From: Vescimonas fastidiosa
Lineage (GTDB): Bacteria; Bacillota; Clostridia; Oscillospirales; Oscillospiraceae
Length of the DNA stretch: 64,000 nt
Assembly: GCF_018326305.1 (NCBI RefSeq)
Contig: NZ_AP023415.1
Location: 1,302,001 to 1,366,000 of the forward strand
Direction: 5' to 3'
This document shows, piece after piece, positions 8,791 to 17,427 of this stretch. The notes below the pieces were generated by a model that saw only the letters and a list, made by a program, of their open reading frames with translations, had not been told where the DNA came from and did not search any database. Position 1 is the first letter of the stretch. Every line of letters begins with the position of its first letter. The position numbers were made by a program, and so were the translations under genes.

Positions 8791-8958
8791 CTTTCAACTT
8801 TCCTCTCTATGGTTTCCCTCCCCCGGGCCGTGTCCTTCACAGCACGGCCCAGGGCCCGGGAACAAGAAAGGATCGAAAAAGAGCAAAAATAATCCTGGAA
8901 AGCAGGGCGGGAAAGGTCTGCTGTCCTCCCCCGCCCCGTCGGCTTGAAAGTTTATCGG

Positions 8959-8994
8959 CAAAAAATCACCCGGCCGCCATAGGCAGCCGGGTGA
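8959..8994 (-). terminator. Riboswitch expression-platform terminator
   Basis: TCACCCGGCTGCC and its imperfect complement are followed by TTTTTT on the minus strand, directly after the cobalamin aptamer. This fits transcription termination when ligand is bound. Confidence 0.8.
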
Positions 8995-9160
8995 AGCGTT
9001 CGCATAACAGCTTTGGCCCCGGTACTGGCAGCGACCCGGGAGCAGCGTATTGCGTTCCTGACTTAGCCGAATAAACCGGCATCACAGTGACCGTCTCGCG
9101 GGGCCTCTCACCCCATTCCGCCGCCGGGATAAACCCGGCTCACGCTGTCCCGTTATTTGG
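8995..9160 (-). ncRNA. Cobalamin riboswitch
   Basis: On the minus strand the leader has the core blocks of the cobalamin aptamer in order. These are GGAATGGGGTGAGAGGCCCC (matching GGGAAxxxGGTGxxAxxCC), then a GCGAGACGGTCACTGTGA block, then AAGTCAGGAACGC. A later hairpin could supply the kissing loop. The P6 side looks short, as in class II forms. A perfect promoter lies just upstream and a terminator just downstream. The next gene on this strand is the intrinsic-factor-like surface protein at 8552, about 400 bp on. A covariance-model search would confirm the class. Confidence 0.85.
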
Positions 9161-9168
9161 TTTTCTTT

Positions 9169-9197
9169 ATTATACTACGCAATGCACAATATTTCAA
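9169..9197 (-). promoter_or_regulatory. Sigma-A promoter for the riboswitch transcript
   Basis: TTGAAA (9197-9192) and TATAAT (9174-9169) on the minus strand with a 17-bp spacer, placing the transcription start near 9162 at the edge of the aptamer. Confidence 0.85.
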
Positions 9198-9209
9198 CAG
9201 GAAAAAACA

Positions 9210-10223
9210 TCATTCCTCCCCATACCACCCCGGCCTGGCCGCCTGCGTGAAACCGTTGCTGCAAGAGAGCGTCACCCAGCCCACACCGGCGGCGCAATGC
9301 ACCACCAGCAGCCGCCCCTGCCCGTCACGCCCTGCGGCAATGCCCACATGGTCATCCTCCGGGTAAAACACCAGGTCCCCCGGCTGCACTTCCTCCCACG
9401 GGATGTCCGCGCACTGGCCGTGCTGTGCCGCCGCACCGCCGCCCTGGCCGGGGATATAGCTGCCCCCGCTGGCATTGTAAAACGCCCAGTCCACGAAACC
9501 GGAGCAGTCCAGCCCGTAAGGCCGCTCCGTGCCGGTGGTGTCGTCGCCCTCCGCCGTGACCTCCATCATCTCGCCCCAGCGGTCGTCCCAGCCCAGCACC
9601 AGCGACTTGCCGCCCCAAAAGTAGTCCACCTTGTCCACCAGCGCCAGCGCGTATGTCACCACCATGCGCCGCTCCACGGAAAGGTCCTCGGGCAGCCGCT
9701 CCCACGCCTCCAAAGCCGCCCCGGTAGGCTCCACCGTGCGCCCGTCCGCCACGATCCCCGCCGGGGACAGGCTCACCACCGCAGCCAACAGTGGCAAAGC
9801 CAGCAGCAAAACCAGCACCACGCCGCCCCCTGCGGCGGCTATGCCCCCAAAACCTGAACGAACGGTTCTGCCCACCGCCTGGGCCACCCGCTCCAGCTCC
9901 TGCCCCGCCTTATGGGCAACGCTTTTCGTCCGCTGAAGCATCCGTCTTTGCGCCATGCGCTGTGTACGCCGCTTCGCGCCCCGCTGAGGTCCGGTCGAAG
10001 TGGTGGGCGGCATTTTCTGCGGTGCCCTATGAACGGAAACTGCCATCTGCGCCGCATCCGCCGCCCCCTGCTGCACCTGCTCTGTGGCGTACTCCTCCGG
10101 CTTCCGTTCCCGCTTCTCTTGGGCATAACGCCGCTGCAATATCCGCACCGCCGCCCGGGGCATGGCGTTTTGCTGCCGCGTTTTCGGCTGCTCCATGGCG
10201 GCACGGGTCTTGACATCACGCAT
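9210..10223 (-). CDS. NlpC/P60 cell-wall hydrolase of the conjugation apparatus
   Basis: A 337-residue protein starting at ATG 10223, overlapping the end of the VirB4 gene by 8 bp. It has a long basic N-terminal cytoplasmic part, one membrane helix (about 128-150), then an NlpC/P60 domain. The catalytic Cys is in YGLDCSGFVDWAF, and the His is in the DDHVGIAAG segment after PGDLVFYP. Such enzymes cut peptide bonds in peptidoglycan to open a path for the transfer channel. No lysozyme domain is seen, so this is a single-enzyme version of the usual bifunctional hydrolase. The downstream riboswitch has its own promoter, so this gene probably ends the transfer operon. Confidence 0.88.
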   Translation of the reverse strand: MRDVKTRAAMEQPKTRQQNAMPRAAVRILQRRYAQEKRERKPEEYATEQVQQGAADAAQMAVSVHRAPQKMPPTTSTGPQRGAKRRTQRMAQRRMLQRTKSVAHKAGQELERVAQAVGRTVRSGFGGIAAAGGGVVLVLLLALPLLAAVVSLSPAGIVADGRTVEPTGAALEAWERLPEDLSVERRMVVTYALALVDKVDYFWGGKSLVLGWDDRWGEMMEVTAEGDDTTGTERPYGLDCSGFVDWAFYNASGGSYIPGQGGGAAAQHGQCADIPWEEVQPGDLVFYPEDDHVGIAAGRDGQGRLLVVHCAAGVGWVTLSCSNGFTQAARPGWYGEE

Positions 10224-12570
10224 TTTGCTCCCCCGGCTTCGTGGTCATAAGGCGGTATAGCTCCGTGTCCCTGGGCAGTTCATTGATGAAAGGCACCAGG
10301 CAGGAGCCCACCTTAATAAGCCCGTGTCCGGCTGGGGCGTCGCTGACATAGTCCATCTGCGCGTCACTGGCCCCCAGCAGCTTGGCCAGCTCCGCCCGGT
10401 CCGTGGGCGCCTGGTTCAGCAGCACCAAAAACTCGCTGTTGGCGAACATCAGCCGCGCCGTATCGGACAATAGACACTCCTCCACATTCTGCGTAATGCC
10501 CGTGAGGGTGGCGTAATACTTGCGGAACCGCTTCCAGCACTTATACAAAAACTCGCTGGAATAGTTGTTGATGCCGCTCCTGTTCGTGCCGGGGCTGGCA
10601 AAGAACAGGTAAATTTCGTCGATGTAAACATGGGTGTACCGTCCCCGCTGCCGGTTGCGGATGACGCGATTCAAGATACTGTCCAGCATCACCAGCAGAC
10701 CGATGGGCTTCAGATTCTCGCCCAGGTCCTGGATGTCGTAGCAGGTAATGCGGCTGCCGGTGTCGATATTGGTCTGGTGGGCGAATATGTTGAGACTCCC
10801 GGTGGTGAACAGCTCCAGCGCCAGGGCGATCTCATGGGCGACAGGCTCCTTCTGCCGCATGAGGTCGTCGTAGAGGTCTTTCAGCGTGGGCGGGTCTCCC
10901 TCGTATTTGTGGATGTACTTGCGGTAGATGTTGGCAGTGCAGCGATCGATGATGGACTTCTCCTTTGCGCCCACCTCCTCCGCACCCATGAGCTGCTGAC
11001 ACAGGCTCATAATGAACTCGCTTTTCAGCACCAGCGGGTCCCGCCCGTCGCCGTACTCTGCGGAGATGTCCAGGGCATTGACATAGCTGCCATTGGAGGC
11101 AGAGATAGTGATGATCTCACCGCCCAGGGCTCGGATCAGCGGGCCATACTCCCGCTCAGGGTCTACCACAATAATATCGTGGTCGGTGTTCAGTGCCACA
11201 AAGCCGATCTCCTGCTTGGCCATCATGGACTTGCCGCTGCCGGACACGCCTAAATACAGACCGTGACCGTTCAGCAGGGCGTCCCGGTTACAGATAATAA
11301 GGTTCCGGGACACGGCGTTGACGCCGTAGTACAGGCCGCCGGTGTCCATGATCTCCTGGGTCTTAAAGGGCAGCAGCACAGCGGTACTCTCCGTGGTCAG
11401 CGTCCGCATAGCGTCGATACGCCGCAGGCCGTAGGGTAGCACCGTGTTCAGCGCGTCCTCCTGCTGGTGCTTCATAGTAGCAAACTGGCAGCCGTGGGAA
11501 CGCCCGATGGCGGACAGCGCCTCCGTGTCCTGCTCCAACTGCTCCTCGCTGTCGGCAAGGTGAGTCAGCGTCACCAGCGCGTACATCATCCGTTGGTCGC
11601 GGGCGGTGAGGTCGTCTAAGAACTCCCGCGTCTCCTTCCGCATTTGCTCCAGATCATAGGGGATATTGGCGGAGAAATTGTTGTGGTGGTTCTGCCGCTG
11701 CTGCCAGCGGGTGATGTCGCTCTCCACCGCCATGATGCGCCGGTGCATCTCCGACACAGCCTCGTCTGTGGCCACCGGCACAATGTCGATGGACAGCATC
11801 ATGTTCCGGGGATAGTCCATCAGCTCGGTGATCATGGTGTCCTTGATGAAGCTGGCATACTCCCGCAGGAACAGGGTGCGGCCCACACGCTCGTCCACGG
11901 CGTAGTGGTCATGGAAGAATTGCAGCGTCTCCGGTGCGATGGCGTCGCGGAAGTCGTGGCCGCGCCGCTGGGCGGTTTGCAGGTCGAAGGCGAAGGCCGA
12001 TTCCTGCCCTACGCGGAAGAAATCGTGGAACAGCCGCAGGCGCTCATTGAGGGTGATTTCCCGTATACCGGAATCCATGCGACCGAGGCCAGCGGTCAGG
12101 TCAGTTCCCACGCGGGCGAAGAAGGTGCGGGCCTCCTCGATGCTGCGCTTGGCCACGGACACAGTGATGTACTTCTCCTGCACCAGATTGTTGCTGCCGC
12201 TGGCCTTGTCCAGCAGAATGCCGTTGTACTCGCGGCGCATATAGTCGCGGCTATCCTGCCGGTAGGCCATGAGCAGGTTCCGGCTGAACTCCTGCCGGTT
12301 CAGTTGCCGGTTTACCAGCGTCAGCTTAATACCCGCGTCGATGGGCAGGCTGTTGAGAACGCCGCAGTAGCTCAAAAACAGCTCCATTTGCTTTTCCGGC
12401 GAGGCCACGGCATAATTGACATCAAAAAAGCGCCAGGTCTTGGAAAACCTGCCGCTTACACGAAAGATACCGTCCTTATAAACGCGCTTGATGGGGATGG
12501 ACTGCTGCACACTGCGGGGAATACGAAAGGCATCCCGTTCCGTGCTGCGGCCCTTGAATAGTTTTCTCAC
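10216..12570 (-). CDS. virB4: VirB4-family conjugation ATPase
   Basis: A 784-residue cytoplasmic ATPase that powers the type IV secretion channel. The start is GTG 12570, because GAAGGAGG lies 6-8 bp upstream and the GTG overlaps the stop of the PrgI gene. The frame extends further upstream, but that part is PrgI read in another frame. Walker A is GVSGSGKSMMAKQ at about residue 440 and Walker B is HVYIDEIYLFF near 650. The N-terminal half matches the VirB4/TraE domain. It sits between PrgI and the NlpC/P60 gene, the usual order in Tn1549-type elements. Confidence 0.93.
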   Translation of the reverse strand: MRKLFKGRSTERDAFRIPRSVQQSIPIKRVYKDGIFRVSGRFSKTWRFFDVNYAVASPEKQMELFLSYCGVLNSLPIDAGIKLTLVNRQLNRQEFSRNLLMAYRQDSRDYMRREYNGILLDKASGSNNLVQEKYITVSVAKRSIEEARTFFARVGTDLTAGLGRMDSGIREITLNERLRLFHDFFRVGQESAFAFDLQTAQRRGHDFRDAIAPETLQFFHDHYAVDERVGRTLFLREYASFIKDTMITELMDYPRNMMLSIDIVPVATDEAVSEMHRRIMAVESDITRWQQRQNHHNNFSANIPYDLEQMRKETREFLDDLTARDQRMMYALVTLTHLADSEEQLEQDTEALSAIGRSHGCQFATMKHQQEDALNTVLPYGLRRIDAMRTLTTESTAVLLPFKTQEIMDTGGLYYGVNAVSRNLIICNRDALLNGHGLYLGVSGSGKSMMAKQEIGFVALNTDHDIIVVDPEREYGPLIRALGGEIITISASNGSYVNALDISAEYGDGRDPLVLKSEFIMSLCQQLMGAEEVGAKEKSIIDRCTANIYRKYIHKYEGDPPTLKDLYDDLMRQKEPVAHEIALALELFTTGSLNIFAHQTNIDTGSRITCYDIQDLGENLKPIGLLVMLDSILNRVIRNRQRGRYTHVYIDEIYLFFASPGTNRSGINNYSSEFLYKCWKRFRKYYATLTGITQNVEECLLSDTARLMFANSEFLVLLNQAPTDRAELAKLLGASDAQMDYVSDAPAGHGLIKVGSCLVPFINELPRDTELYRLMTTKPGEQNA

Positions 12571-12902
12571 TTCTTGTCCTCCTTCTCCCAAAGGTCGTAT
12601 AGGTAATTCTCGCTGTGCCACAGCCGTCGACCGGCCAGCAGGAAATTGGTCTTGCACCATGCCCACAGGAATTGCTCCAGCGTCAGGCCGTTGTAGTGGA
12701 AGAAGCCTGCTGCCGCCATGGGCGCAGCGCCCACGATGCACAGCCAGCCCAGCGTCTCGCGCCCCAGCACGCCCCGCAGGGCAAAGTACAGCCCCACCGC
12801 CGTACCCACCGCCAGCAGCGAACAAATAAGCTGCCGCGCTGTCAGGCCGAAGTAGACGGTTTCCTTATAGTTGCGTATCTCTTTGTTGATTTTGATTTCC
12901 AT
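12567..12902 (-). CDS. prgI: PrgI-family membrane protein
   Basis: A 111-residue protein starting at ATG 12902 behind AAAGGAG. MEIKINKEIRNYKETVYFG and the following TARQL are typical of PrgI. Two membrane helices (about 24-45 and 50-70) come before a cytoplasmic tail with YLYDLWEKEDKK. PrgI proteins partner with VirB4 in Gram-positive conjugation channels, and here the VirB4 start overlaps the stop codon. The upstream terminator at 12922-12957 and inserted gene at 13030 separate it from the VirB6-like gene. Confidence 0.88.
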   Translation of the reverse strand: MEIKINKEIRNYKETVYFGLTARQLICSLLAVGTAVGLYFALRGVLGRETLGWLCIVGAAPMAAAGFFHYNGLTLEQFLWAWCKTNFLLAGRRLWHSENYLYDLWEKEDKK

Positions 12903-12921
12903 GTGTTTTCTCCTTTTGGGC

Positions 12922-12957
12922 AAAAGAAAAGCACCGGAAACCGGTGCTTTTCTTTTA
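12922..12957 (-). terminator. Bidirectional terminator between 13030 gene and PrgI
   Basis: AAAAGAAAAGCACCGG and its exact complement flank a 3-base loop, giving U-runs in both directions. It lies about 20 bp upstream of the PrgI start, so it may insulate prgI-virB4 from the inserted gene. Confidence 0.8.
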
Positions 12958-13029
12958 TGCGAAGGGATATTACCGAATAATTAGTCCTGAAATTCTTTGG
13001 TGGAAGGATATTTTTACACCTTGTCCTTA

Positions 13030-13725
13030 TCAGGATGACAGCTTTCCATCAGCCATAAGTCTTTCCTTTATTTGGTCAATAAATGGTCTCATCCGGCGAT
13101 ATGCCTTTTTACTTAAATCCAATTCATAGGTAATTCCCTTTCTTTGCTCCGCAAGAATATGAATACCATTTCGATAAGAATAGATCTCTATTATTTCTGC
13201 GGGCAAATCGATTTCTTCCCCACTTTCATTCGCATATTTATGAATCAGTCCCAACTTTTCTGCCGTTCTACATTTTTCATCAAATCGGACTTTTGCTTTC
13301 TCTCTTTTCTTTTTTGCAATATAGTATGGGACAATCGTCTTGCCATCATGTGATAACGCCGATTGTAGTTCGCATTGTTTGTGTTCGGGGATATCTATCC
13401 TTATTGGCATCTCGTGATACATTAGCGATTCAAATTCCGGAGTATCTGAATAATATGTATCAATTACATTTTCTATCACAACTTCATAGATTGACGCATA
13501 TGCAAGTATTTGATTGCGAACCTCAAACATCAAGTTTTCGCCTTCTGCCCCAATTCCCTCATAGAGTTTATATGCAAATCTAATAGACTTGAATTCTGCA
13601 ATAATTCTCTTTTTCAAATTTGCATCTTGAATGACCGAAAACTCATTTTCATACCATAAATCTGGAGCCAAATGATTGTTACAATACTTTTCTATTTCAC
13701 TCTTAAATTCTCTTGGTAACGGCAT
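13030..13725 (-). CDS. Unknown protein, HEPN-like C-terminal motif; probable cargo
   Basis: A 231-residue soluble protein starting at ATG 13725 behind AAAGGAGG. I do not recognise the family with certainty. It is largely helical, with no membrane segment or signal. Near the C-terminus AEIIEIYSYRNGIHILAE contains an R-N-x-x-H pattern like the RNxxH motif of HEPN ribonuclease domains. That assignment is weak. The gene is much more AT-rich than the transfer genes on either side and is inserted between PrgI and the VirB6-like gene with its own terminator. This fits a cargo gene acquired after the element formed. A defence or toxin role is possible but unproven. Confidence 0.6.
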   Translation of the reverse strand: MPLPREFKSEIEKYCNNHLAPDLWYENEFSVIQDANLKKRIIAEFKSIRFAYKLYEGIGAEGENLMFEVRNQILAYASIYEVVIENVIDTYYSDTPEFESLMYHEMPIRIDIPEHKQCELQSALSHDGKTIVPYYIAKKKREKAKVRFDEKCRTAEKLGLIHKYANESGEEIDLPAEIIEIYSYRNGIHILAEQRKGITYELDLSKKAYRRMRPFIDQIKERLMADGKLSS

Positions 13726-13817
13726 TTGATGATTTCCTCCTTTTAGTCGTTAATGCGCGCAATCTATGATGTAATGTTTTTATTTTTGCATACTCGGCGT
13801 TTGATGTCAACACCGTT

Positions 13818-14654
13818 TTACATCCCAACCATCTCTCTCACTACCCGGTCGGCTCCCTTCACCAGCCCCACCAGCACCAGCATATTGAAGATGACCTCCC
13901 CCAGGTAGCCCCATACCTGCGTGACTACCGAGCCGCCGCCCAGGGCCGTGGTGCCGCTGGAGGCAAAGGCCGAGAACACGATACAGGCCAGCACGATCAC
14001 CGCGCCCTCCAGGCACACGCCCACATAGCTTTTGAGAAAGGCACGGCCCATCTGCGAGGTTCCCTCACCCGCAAAGGACGCCAGGGCCACCGGCGACAGC
14101 GCGGCGTATAAGTAGAGCTTGAAAAACCGTGCGTACACCGTGAGGATCATCAAAAAGGCCAGCACCGTGATCAGCAGACACCCCAGCAGCGTCACCAGCC
14201 AAAGGGGGATGCTGGCAAGAAAGCCCACCCCCTCAATGGCCGTGACGATCTCCCCAGGCAGCGCCACCGCCGCGCCCTCTATGCCGCCCACGCTCCCAGC
14301 CGCCGCCGAGATGATCCCGGCGCAGACGGCAAAAATGTCCATCATCAGGTCGATGCCGTAGGTCACAGCCAGCTTCGCCATGACAAAATACAGAAAGTGC
14401 CGCAGCACATATTCAGGCCGTCGAAAGTCCTGAAAGCCCACGCCGCTGCGGAATATGCCAATGGCCAAAAACAGCACCAGCAGTCCGTAGCCAACGCCCT
14501 GCATAGCCCCGTTTACGGTCTGGATGGTCTGCCATATTGTCCCGCCCTTAAATGACTGGGGCGACTGGGTCAGCAGCGACCACATCTCCGTCAGCTTGTC
14601 GTTCCACAGGGTAAAGGCATAGTTGAGGTTGTCAATGATCCAGTTGTTGTCCAT
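13818..14654 (-). CDS. VirB6/TrbL-like conjugation membrane protein
   Basis: A 278-residue multi-pass membrane protein starting at ATG 14654, four bases after the Maff2 stop. About six hydrophobic helices are visible, with glycine-rich stretches and the LYLYAALSPVALASFAGEGT segment typical of the VirB6-like proteins in Tn1549-type elements. It would form the inner-membrane platform of the channel. A long non-membrane N-terminus (about 45 residues) is present. It follows VirD4 and Maff2 in the transfer operon. Family recognition is by pattern and position. Confidence 0.82.
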   Translation of the reverse strand: MDNNWIIDNLNYAFTLWNDKLTEMWSLLTQSPQSFKGGTIWQTIQTVNGAMQGVGYGLLVLFLAIGIFRSGVGFQDFRRPEYVLRHFLYFVMAKLAVTYGIDLMMDIFAVCAGIISAAAGSVGGIEGAAVALPGEIVTAIEGVGFLASIPLWLVTLLGCLLITVLAFLMILTVYARFFKLYLYAALSPVALASFAGEGTSQMGRAFLKSYVGVCLEGAVIVLACIVFSAFASSGTTALGGGSVVTQVWGYLGEVIFNMLVLVGLVKGADRVVREMVGM

Positions 14655-14657
14655 GGC

Positions 14658-14966
14658 TTACACCGCTCCGATCAGCGTCAGAATTTCCTTGGCAAAGGCA
14701 ATGAGCAGCCCGCCGAACAGGCACAGCAGGCCCTGGGTCCGCTGGCTGGCGTCGTGGCTCTGTATGCTCATGCCCACCTGCACAACGCCCCAGCCCAGGA
14801 TGATGATGCCCACAGCCTTGATGATGGAAAAGATGAAGTCCGACAGGTTGTTGACGATAGCCAGCGGGTCGTCCCCGGCGGCGTAGGCGGTGGCCGCCGT
14901 CAGTGTGCCGACACACAGGCTCAAAAGAAAAACGCGGCCTACCCGCCGCACCATAGATTTTTTCAT
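14658..14966 (-). CDS. Maff2-family (VirB2-like) small membrane protein
   Basis: A 102-residue protein starting at ATG 14966, overlapping the VirD4 stop by 4 bp. It has a cleavable signal (AYAAGDDP near residue 31) and two hydrophobic helices (about 42-62 and 80-100) separated by a short polar turn containing SHDASQRTQG. This is the layout of Maff2 and VirB2-type pilin-like proteins of Gram-positive conjugation systems. It lies between VirD4 and the VirB6-like gene, as expected. Confidence 0.82.
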   Translation of the reverse strand: MKKSMVRRVGRVFLLSLCVGTLTAATAYAAGDDPLAIVNNLSDFIFSIIKAVGIIILGWGVVQVGMSIQSHDASQRTQGLLCLFGGLLIAFAKEILTLIGAV

Positions 14967-16702
14967 TCTGTAAATCCCTCCAATAAGATCAGTTCCTCCA
15001 GCGAGACGAACGCCCCACGCATATCCCCGCAGGCGTAGTCCGCCGCCTTATGCACATAGGGCGCGGCCCCGCCGTCCGCCGTGCGCCTCAGATTCGGATG
15101 CCGCAGCAAGTCGTATTTTTCGTCCATTACCGGCTTTTCTCCCCGGATGAGCAGCAGTGCGCAGCGGTTATCCATACTCCTTACCTCGTCCGGTGTCATC
15201 AGCTCCCGGGCCAACTGCTGGCGGCTGACGGAGTCGGACCCGTTTCGCCCACGGGTGGTGCTCCTGTGCCGCACATCCAAGGTCTCCTTGCCCAGCATCT
15301 CCGAGATGTATTTGTGGGTAGACTGCTCGTTGCCGCCCAAATACAGCAGCGTGTCCGCGTTTCCCAGCAATCCCTCCCAATCGTCCTTAAACAGCGCCTT
15401 TAGCCCTGAAATATTTTGCAGCACAATGGTGGACATGATGTTCCGGGAGCGCATGGTGCTCTGTATCTTCCCAAAGTCGCTGGGCAAAGCCACATTGCAA
15501 AACTCGTCCATCATCAGCCGCACCGGCACAGGCAGCGGTCCTTGATGAACCCTGTCCGCCTGGTAGTAAAGGGACTGAAACGCGCAGGTGTAGAGCATCC
15601 CCACCAAATAATTAAAGGTGCTGTCGCTGTCGGGGATCACGGCAAACACCGCCTGCTTCCGCTCTCCCATCCGGGAAAGTTCCATTTCGTCATGGGATGT
15701 AATGCTTCTGATTTCCGGAATGATAAAGGCCGACAGCCGTACTGCCGCGGTAATGAGGATGGACCGGGCCGTTTTGCCCGCTGCCTGCTGAAAAATATGG
15801 TATTCCCGCACGGCGATGTGGTCCGGCTCCTCGTCCTCCAGCGCCTCAAACAGCAGGTCCAGCGGGGAACGGTACGCCTCGTCCTCCTCGCTGGCCCCGC
15901 CGTTCTCCAGCATATACAGCACCGTTTCAAGATTCTGCTCCTCCGGGGGCGCTTCGTACAGCAGATACAGCATCAGCGCCGTGTCCAGGGCCACCTCTGC
16001 CCGCTCCCAAAACGGATCACTCTGCTGGGCGTTCTTTGGCGTGGTGTTTTGAATAAGGTTATTCACCAGCTTCATCACATCCTTGGCATCCCGGATATAA
16101 GCAAAGGGGTTAAAAGCGTCCGAGTGTCGGGGGTCAATGAGGTCAAACACCCGCAGCACATACCCCTCCTCCAGCAGCAGCGGCGCCAGGTCCCGAAGCA
16201 TTTCGCCTTTTGGGTCCGTCACCAGGAAGCTGCCGTTTACCTGCATGATATTGGGCTTGCAGAAATACCTCGTCTTACCGGCACCGCTGCCGCCCACGAT
16301 GATTTGCAGCAAATTCCGCCCGTGTTGCCGCCCGTTGAGACTCATAGCCACATGGCGGGTCAGCAGGGTGTTATTGGCCGGGTCTTTATCCGCGTATTTC
16401 CCATTGAGCTGCCGCGCACTGCCCCACCGGGCGGAGCCGTATTCCTCCCCCGGCCTGCGGTTTTCCCTGCCGGAGTAATACAAGACCACCACGCCCCCAT
16501 AGAGCATAAGAAACACCAATACAAAGCGCGGTGTATACGCTGTCCAGCGAACCGAAAACAGATGCGCCGCCGCAGAAAGCCGTTCCAGCAGCTGGAATAG
16601 ATTCATCCCGCTTTCATACACCCCCGCCGCCAAAACCGCCGTCCACAGCACCGGGACCGCCAGCGCCGCCCAAACCACTGGCGGCACAGATTTACTCCGC
16701 AT
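14963..16702 (-). CDS. virD4: VirD4/TraG coupling ATPase
   Basis: A 579-residue protein that brings the relaxase-DNA complex to the transfer channel. I chose ATG 16702 because GGAGG lies 7 bp upstream; the ATG at 16708 is too close to that site. Two membrane helices are in the first 90 residues. Walker A is VGGSGAGKTRYFCKPN, followed by SFLVTDPKGEMLRD, and a conserved LMMDEFCNVA Walker B region lies further on. The preceding gene ends 11 bp upstream, and its last codons contain the element palindrome. It opens the channel part of the operon. Confidence 0.93.
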   Translation of the reverse strand: MRSKSVPPVVWAALAVPVLWTAVLAAGVYESGMNLFQLLERLSAAAHLFSVRWTAYTPRFVLVFLMLYGGVVVLYYSGRENRRPGEEYGSARWGSARQLNGKYADKDPANNTLLTRHVAMSLNGRQHGRNLLQIIVGGSGAGKTRYFCKPNIMQVNGSFLVTDPKGEMLRDLAPLLLEEGYVLRVFDLIDPRHSDAFNPFAYIRDAKDVMKLVNNLIQNTTPKNAQQSDPFWERAEVALDTALMLYLLYEAPPEEQNLETVLYMLENGGASEEDEAYRSPLDLLFEALEDEEPDHIAVREYHIFQQAAGKTARSILITAAVRLSAFIIPEIRSITSHDEMELSRMGERKQAVFAVIPDSDSTFNYLVGMLYTCAFQSLYYQADRVHQGPLPVPVRLMMDEFCNVALPSDFGKIQSTMRSRNIMSTIVLQNISGLKALFKDDWEGLLGNADTLLYLGGNEQSTHKYISEMLGKETLDVRHRSTTRGRNGSDSVSRQQLARELMTPDEVRSMDNRCALLLIRGEKPVMDEKYDLLRHPNLRRTADGGAAPYVHKAADYACGDMRGAFVSLEELILLEGFTE

Positions 16703-16713
16703 AGCCATTCCTC

Positions 16714-17427
16714 CTAATCCGTCTCAAATTGAGACACATTTTGGCACGGCGCCTGCTGCGCCCTTTCGCAATACACCACCAGCCGTTGCCGTCCTCCGCT
16801 GGCATAGGGGTGGCAAGTAACGAGCGTCAGCAGGTCACGCCCCGGCTGGATTTTGATTTTGTCCACCCGGTCCGGCTGGATGATCTTCATATCAACCACG
16901 GCATAGGTGAGTGTTTCCCATAGATTCGTAATCGTTACCATATCGCCCGCCTGCAAGCGGTCTATGTGCCGAAAATAATCCGCGCCATACCATCCTCTAT
17001 GCCCGGCAATAACGCAGTTGGTATTTGCGCCGCCAATGGGCGCCGAAGTGTTCCCCAGCACGGCGGCCCCTGCGGCAAGGTGCGAATCCGACGCGCCCAA
17101 GTATACCGGCATGACCAGCTCCAGCGTGGGTATCTCCAATACACCTATGATCTCGTCCTCCACGCCGCAGTCTCTCAGCAATACAGCAGGCTCCTCACAG
17201 ACCAAAGCGTCGGCCAGTCCCGCCTGCCGCTCTGCATAAATGCGTTCGTTATATTCCTGCAAGTCCGTCAGCGGCTCGGAGTATGGCTGTCTCGCCTCCT
17301 CCAAAAAGCCCTGTGCCGCCGCGCTCATGTCCGCTTGCAGCCTATGCCCGGAAACCACCGGCCACAGCAGAATACAAAGCCCCGCCACAGCCAGCGCCAC
17401 CGCCAACAAAGCAGCTTTTTTACCCAC
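16714..17427 (-). CDS. Class C-type sortase
   Basis: A 237-residue membrane-bound transpeptidase starting at GTG 17427 (GGAGGCGAC upstream), overlapping the preceding sortase gene by 8 bp. The N-terminal membrane helix is VGKKAALLAVALAVAGLCI. The active site is complete, with His in IAGHRGWYG, Cys in TLVTCHPY and Arg in GRQRLVVY. Unlike the neighbouring sortase it has no C-terminal membrane helix. Its last residues NVSQFETD are encoded by the GTCTCAATTTGAGAC palindrome. It probably polymerises or anchors the pilin at 18235-20061. Confidence 0.9.
   Translation of the reverse strand: MGKKAALLAVALAVAGLCILLWPVVSGHRLQADMSAAAQGFLEEARQPYSEPLTDLQEYNERIYAERQAGLADALVCEEPAVLLRDCGVEDEIIGVLEIPTLELVMPVYLGASDSHLAAGAAVLGNTSAPIGGANTNCVIAGHRGWYGADYFRHIDRLQAGDMVTITNLWETLTYAVVDMKIIQPDRVDKIKIQPGRDLLTLVTCHPYASGGRQRLVVYCERAQQAPCQNVSQFETD
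16721..16735. repeat. Dispersed palindrome copy 3
   Basis: GTCTCAAATTGAGAC lies in the last codons of the sortase gene and about 20 bp upstream of the VirD4 start. Confidence 0.85.

Noticed and set aside
12571..12825. N-terminal extension of VirB4 to 12825
   Set aside because: The extra codons are the PrgI gene read in another frame. GTG 12570 has the ribosome site and begins the VirB4-like sequence.
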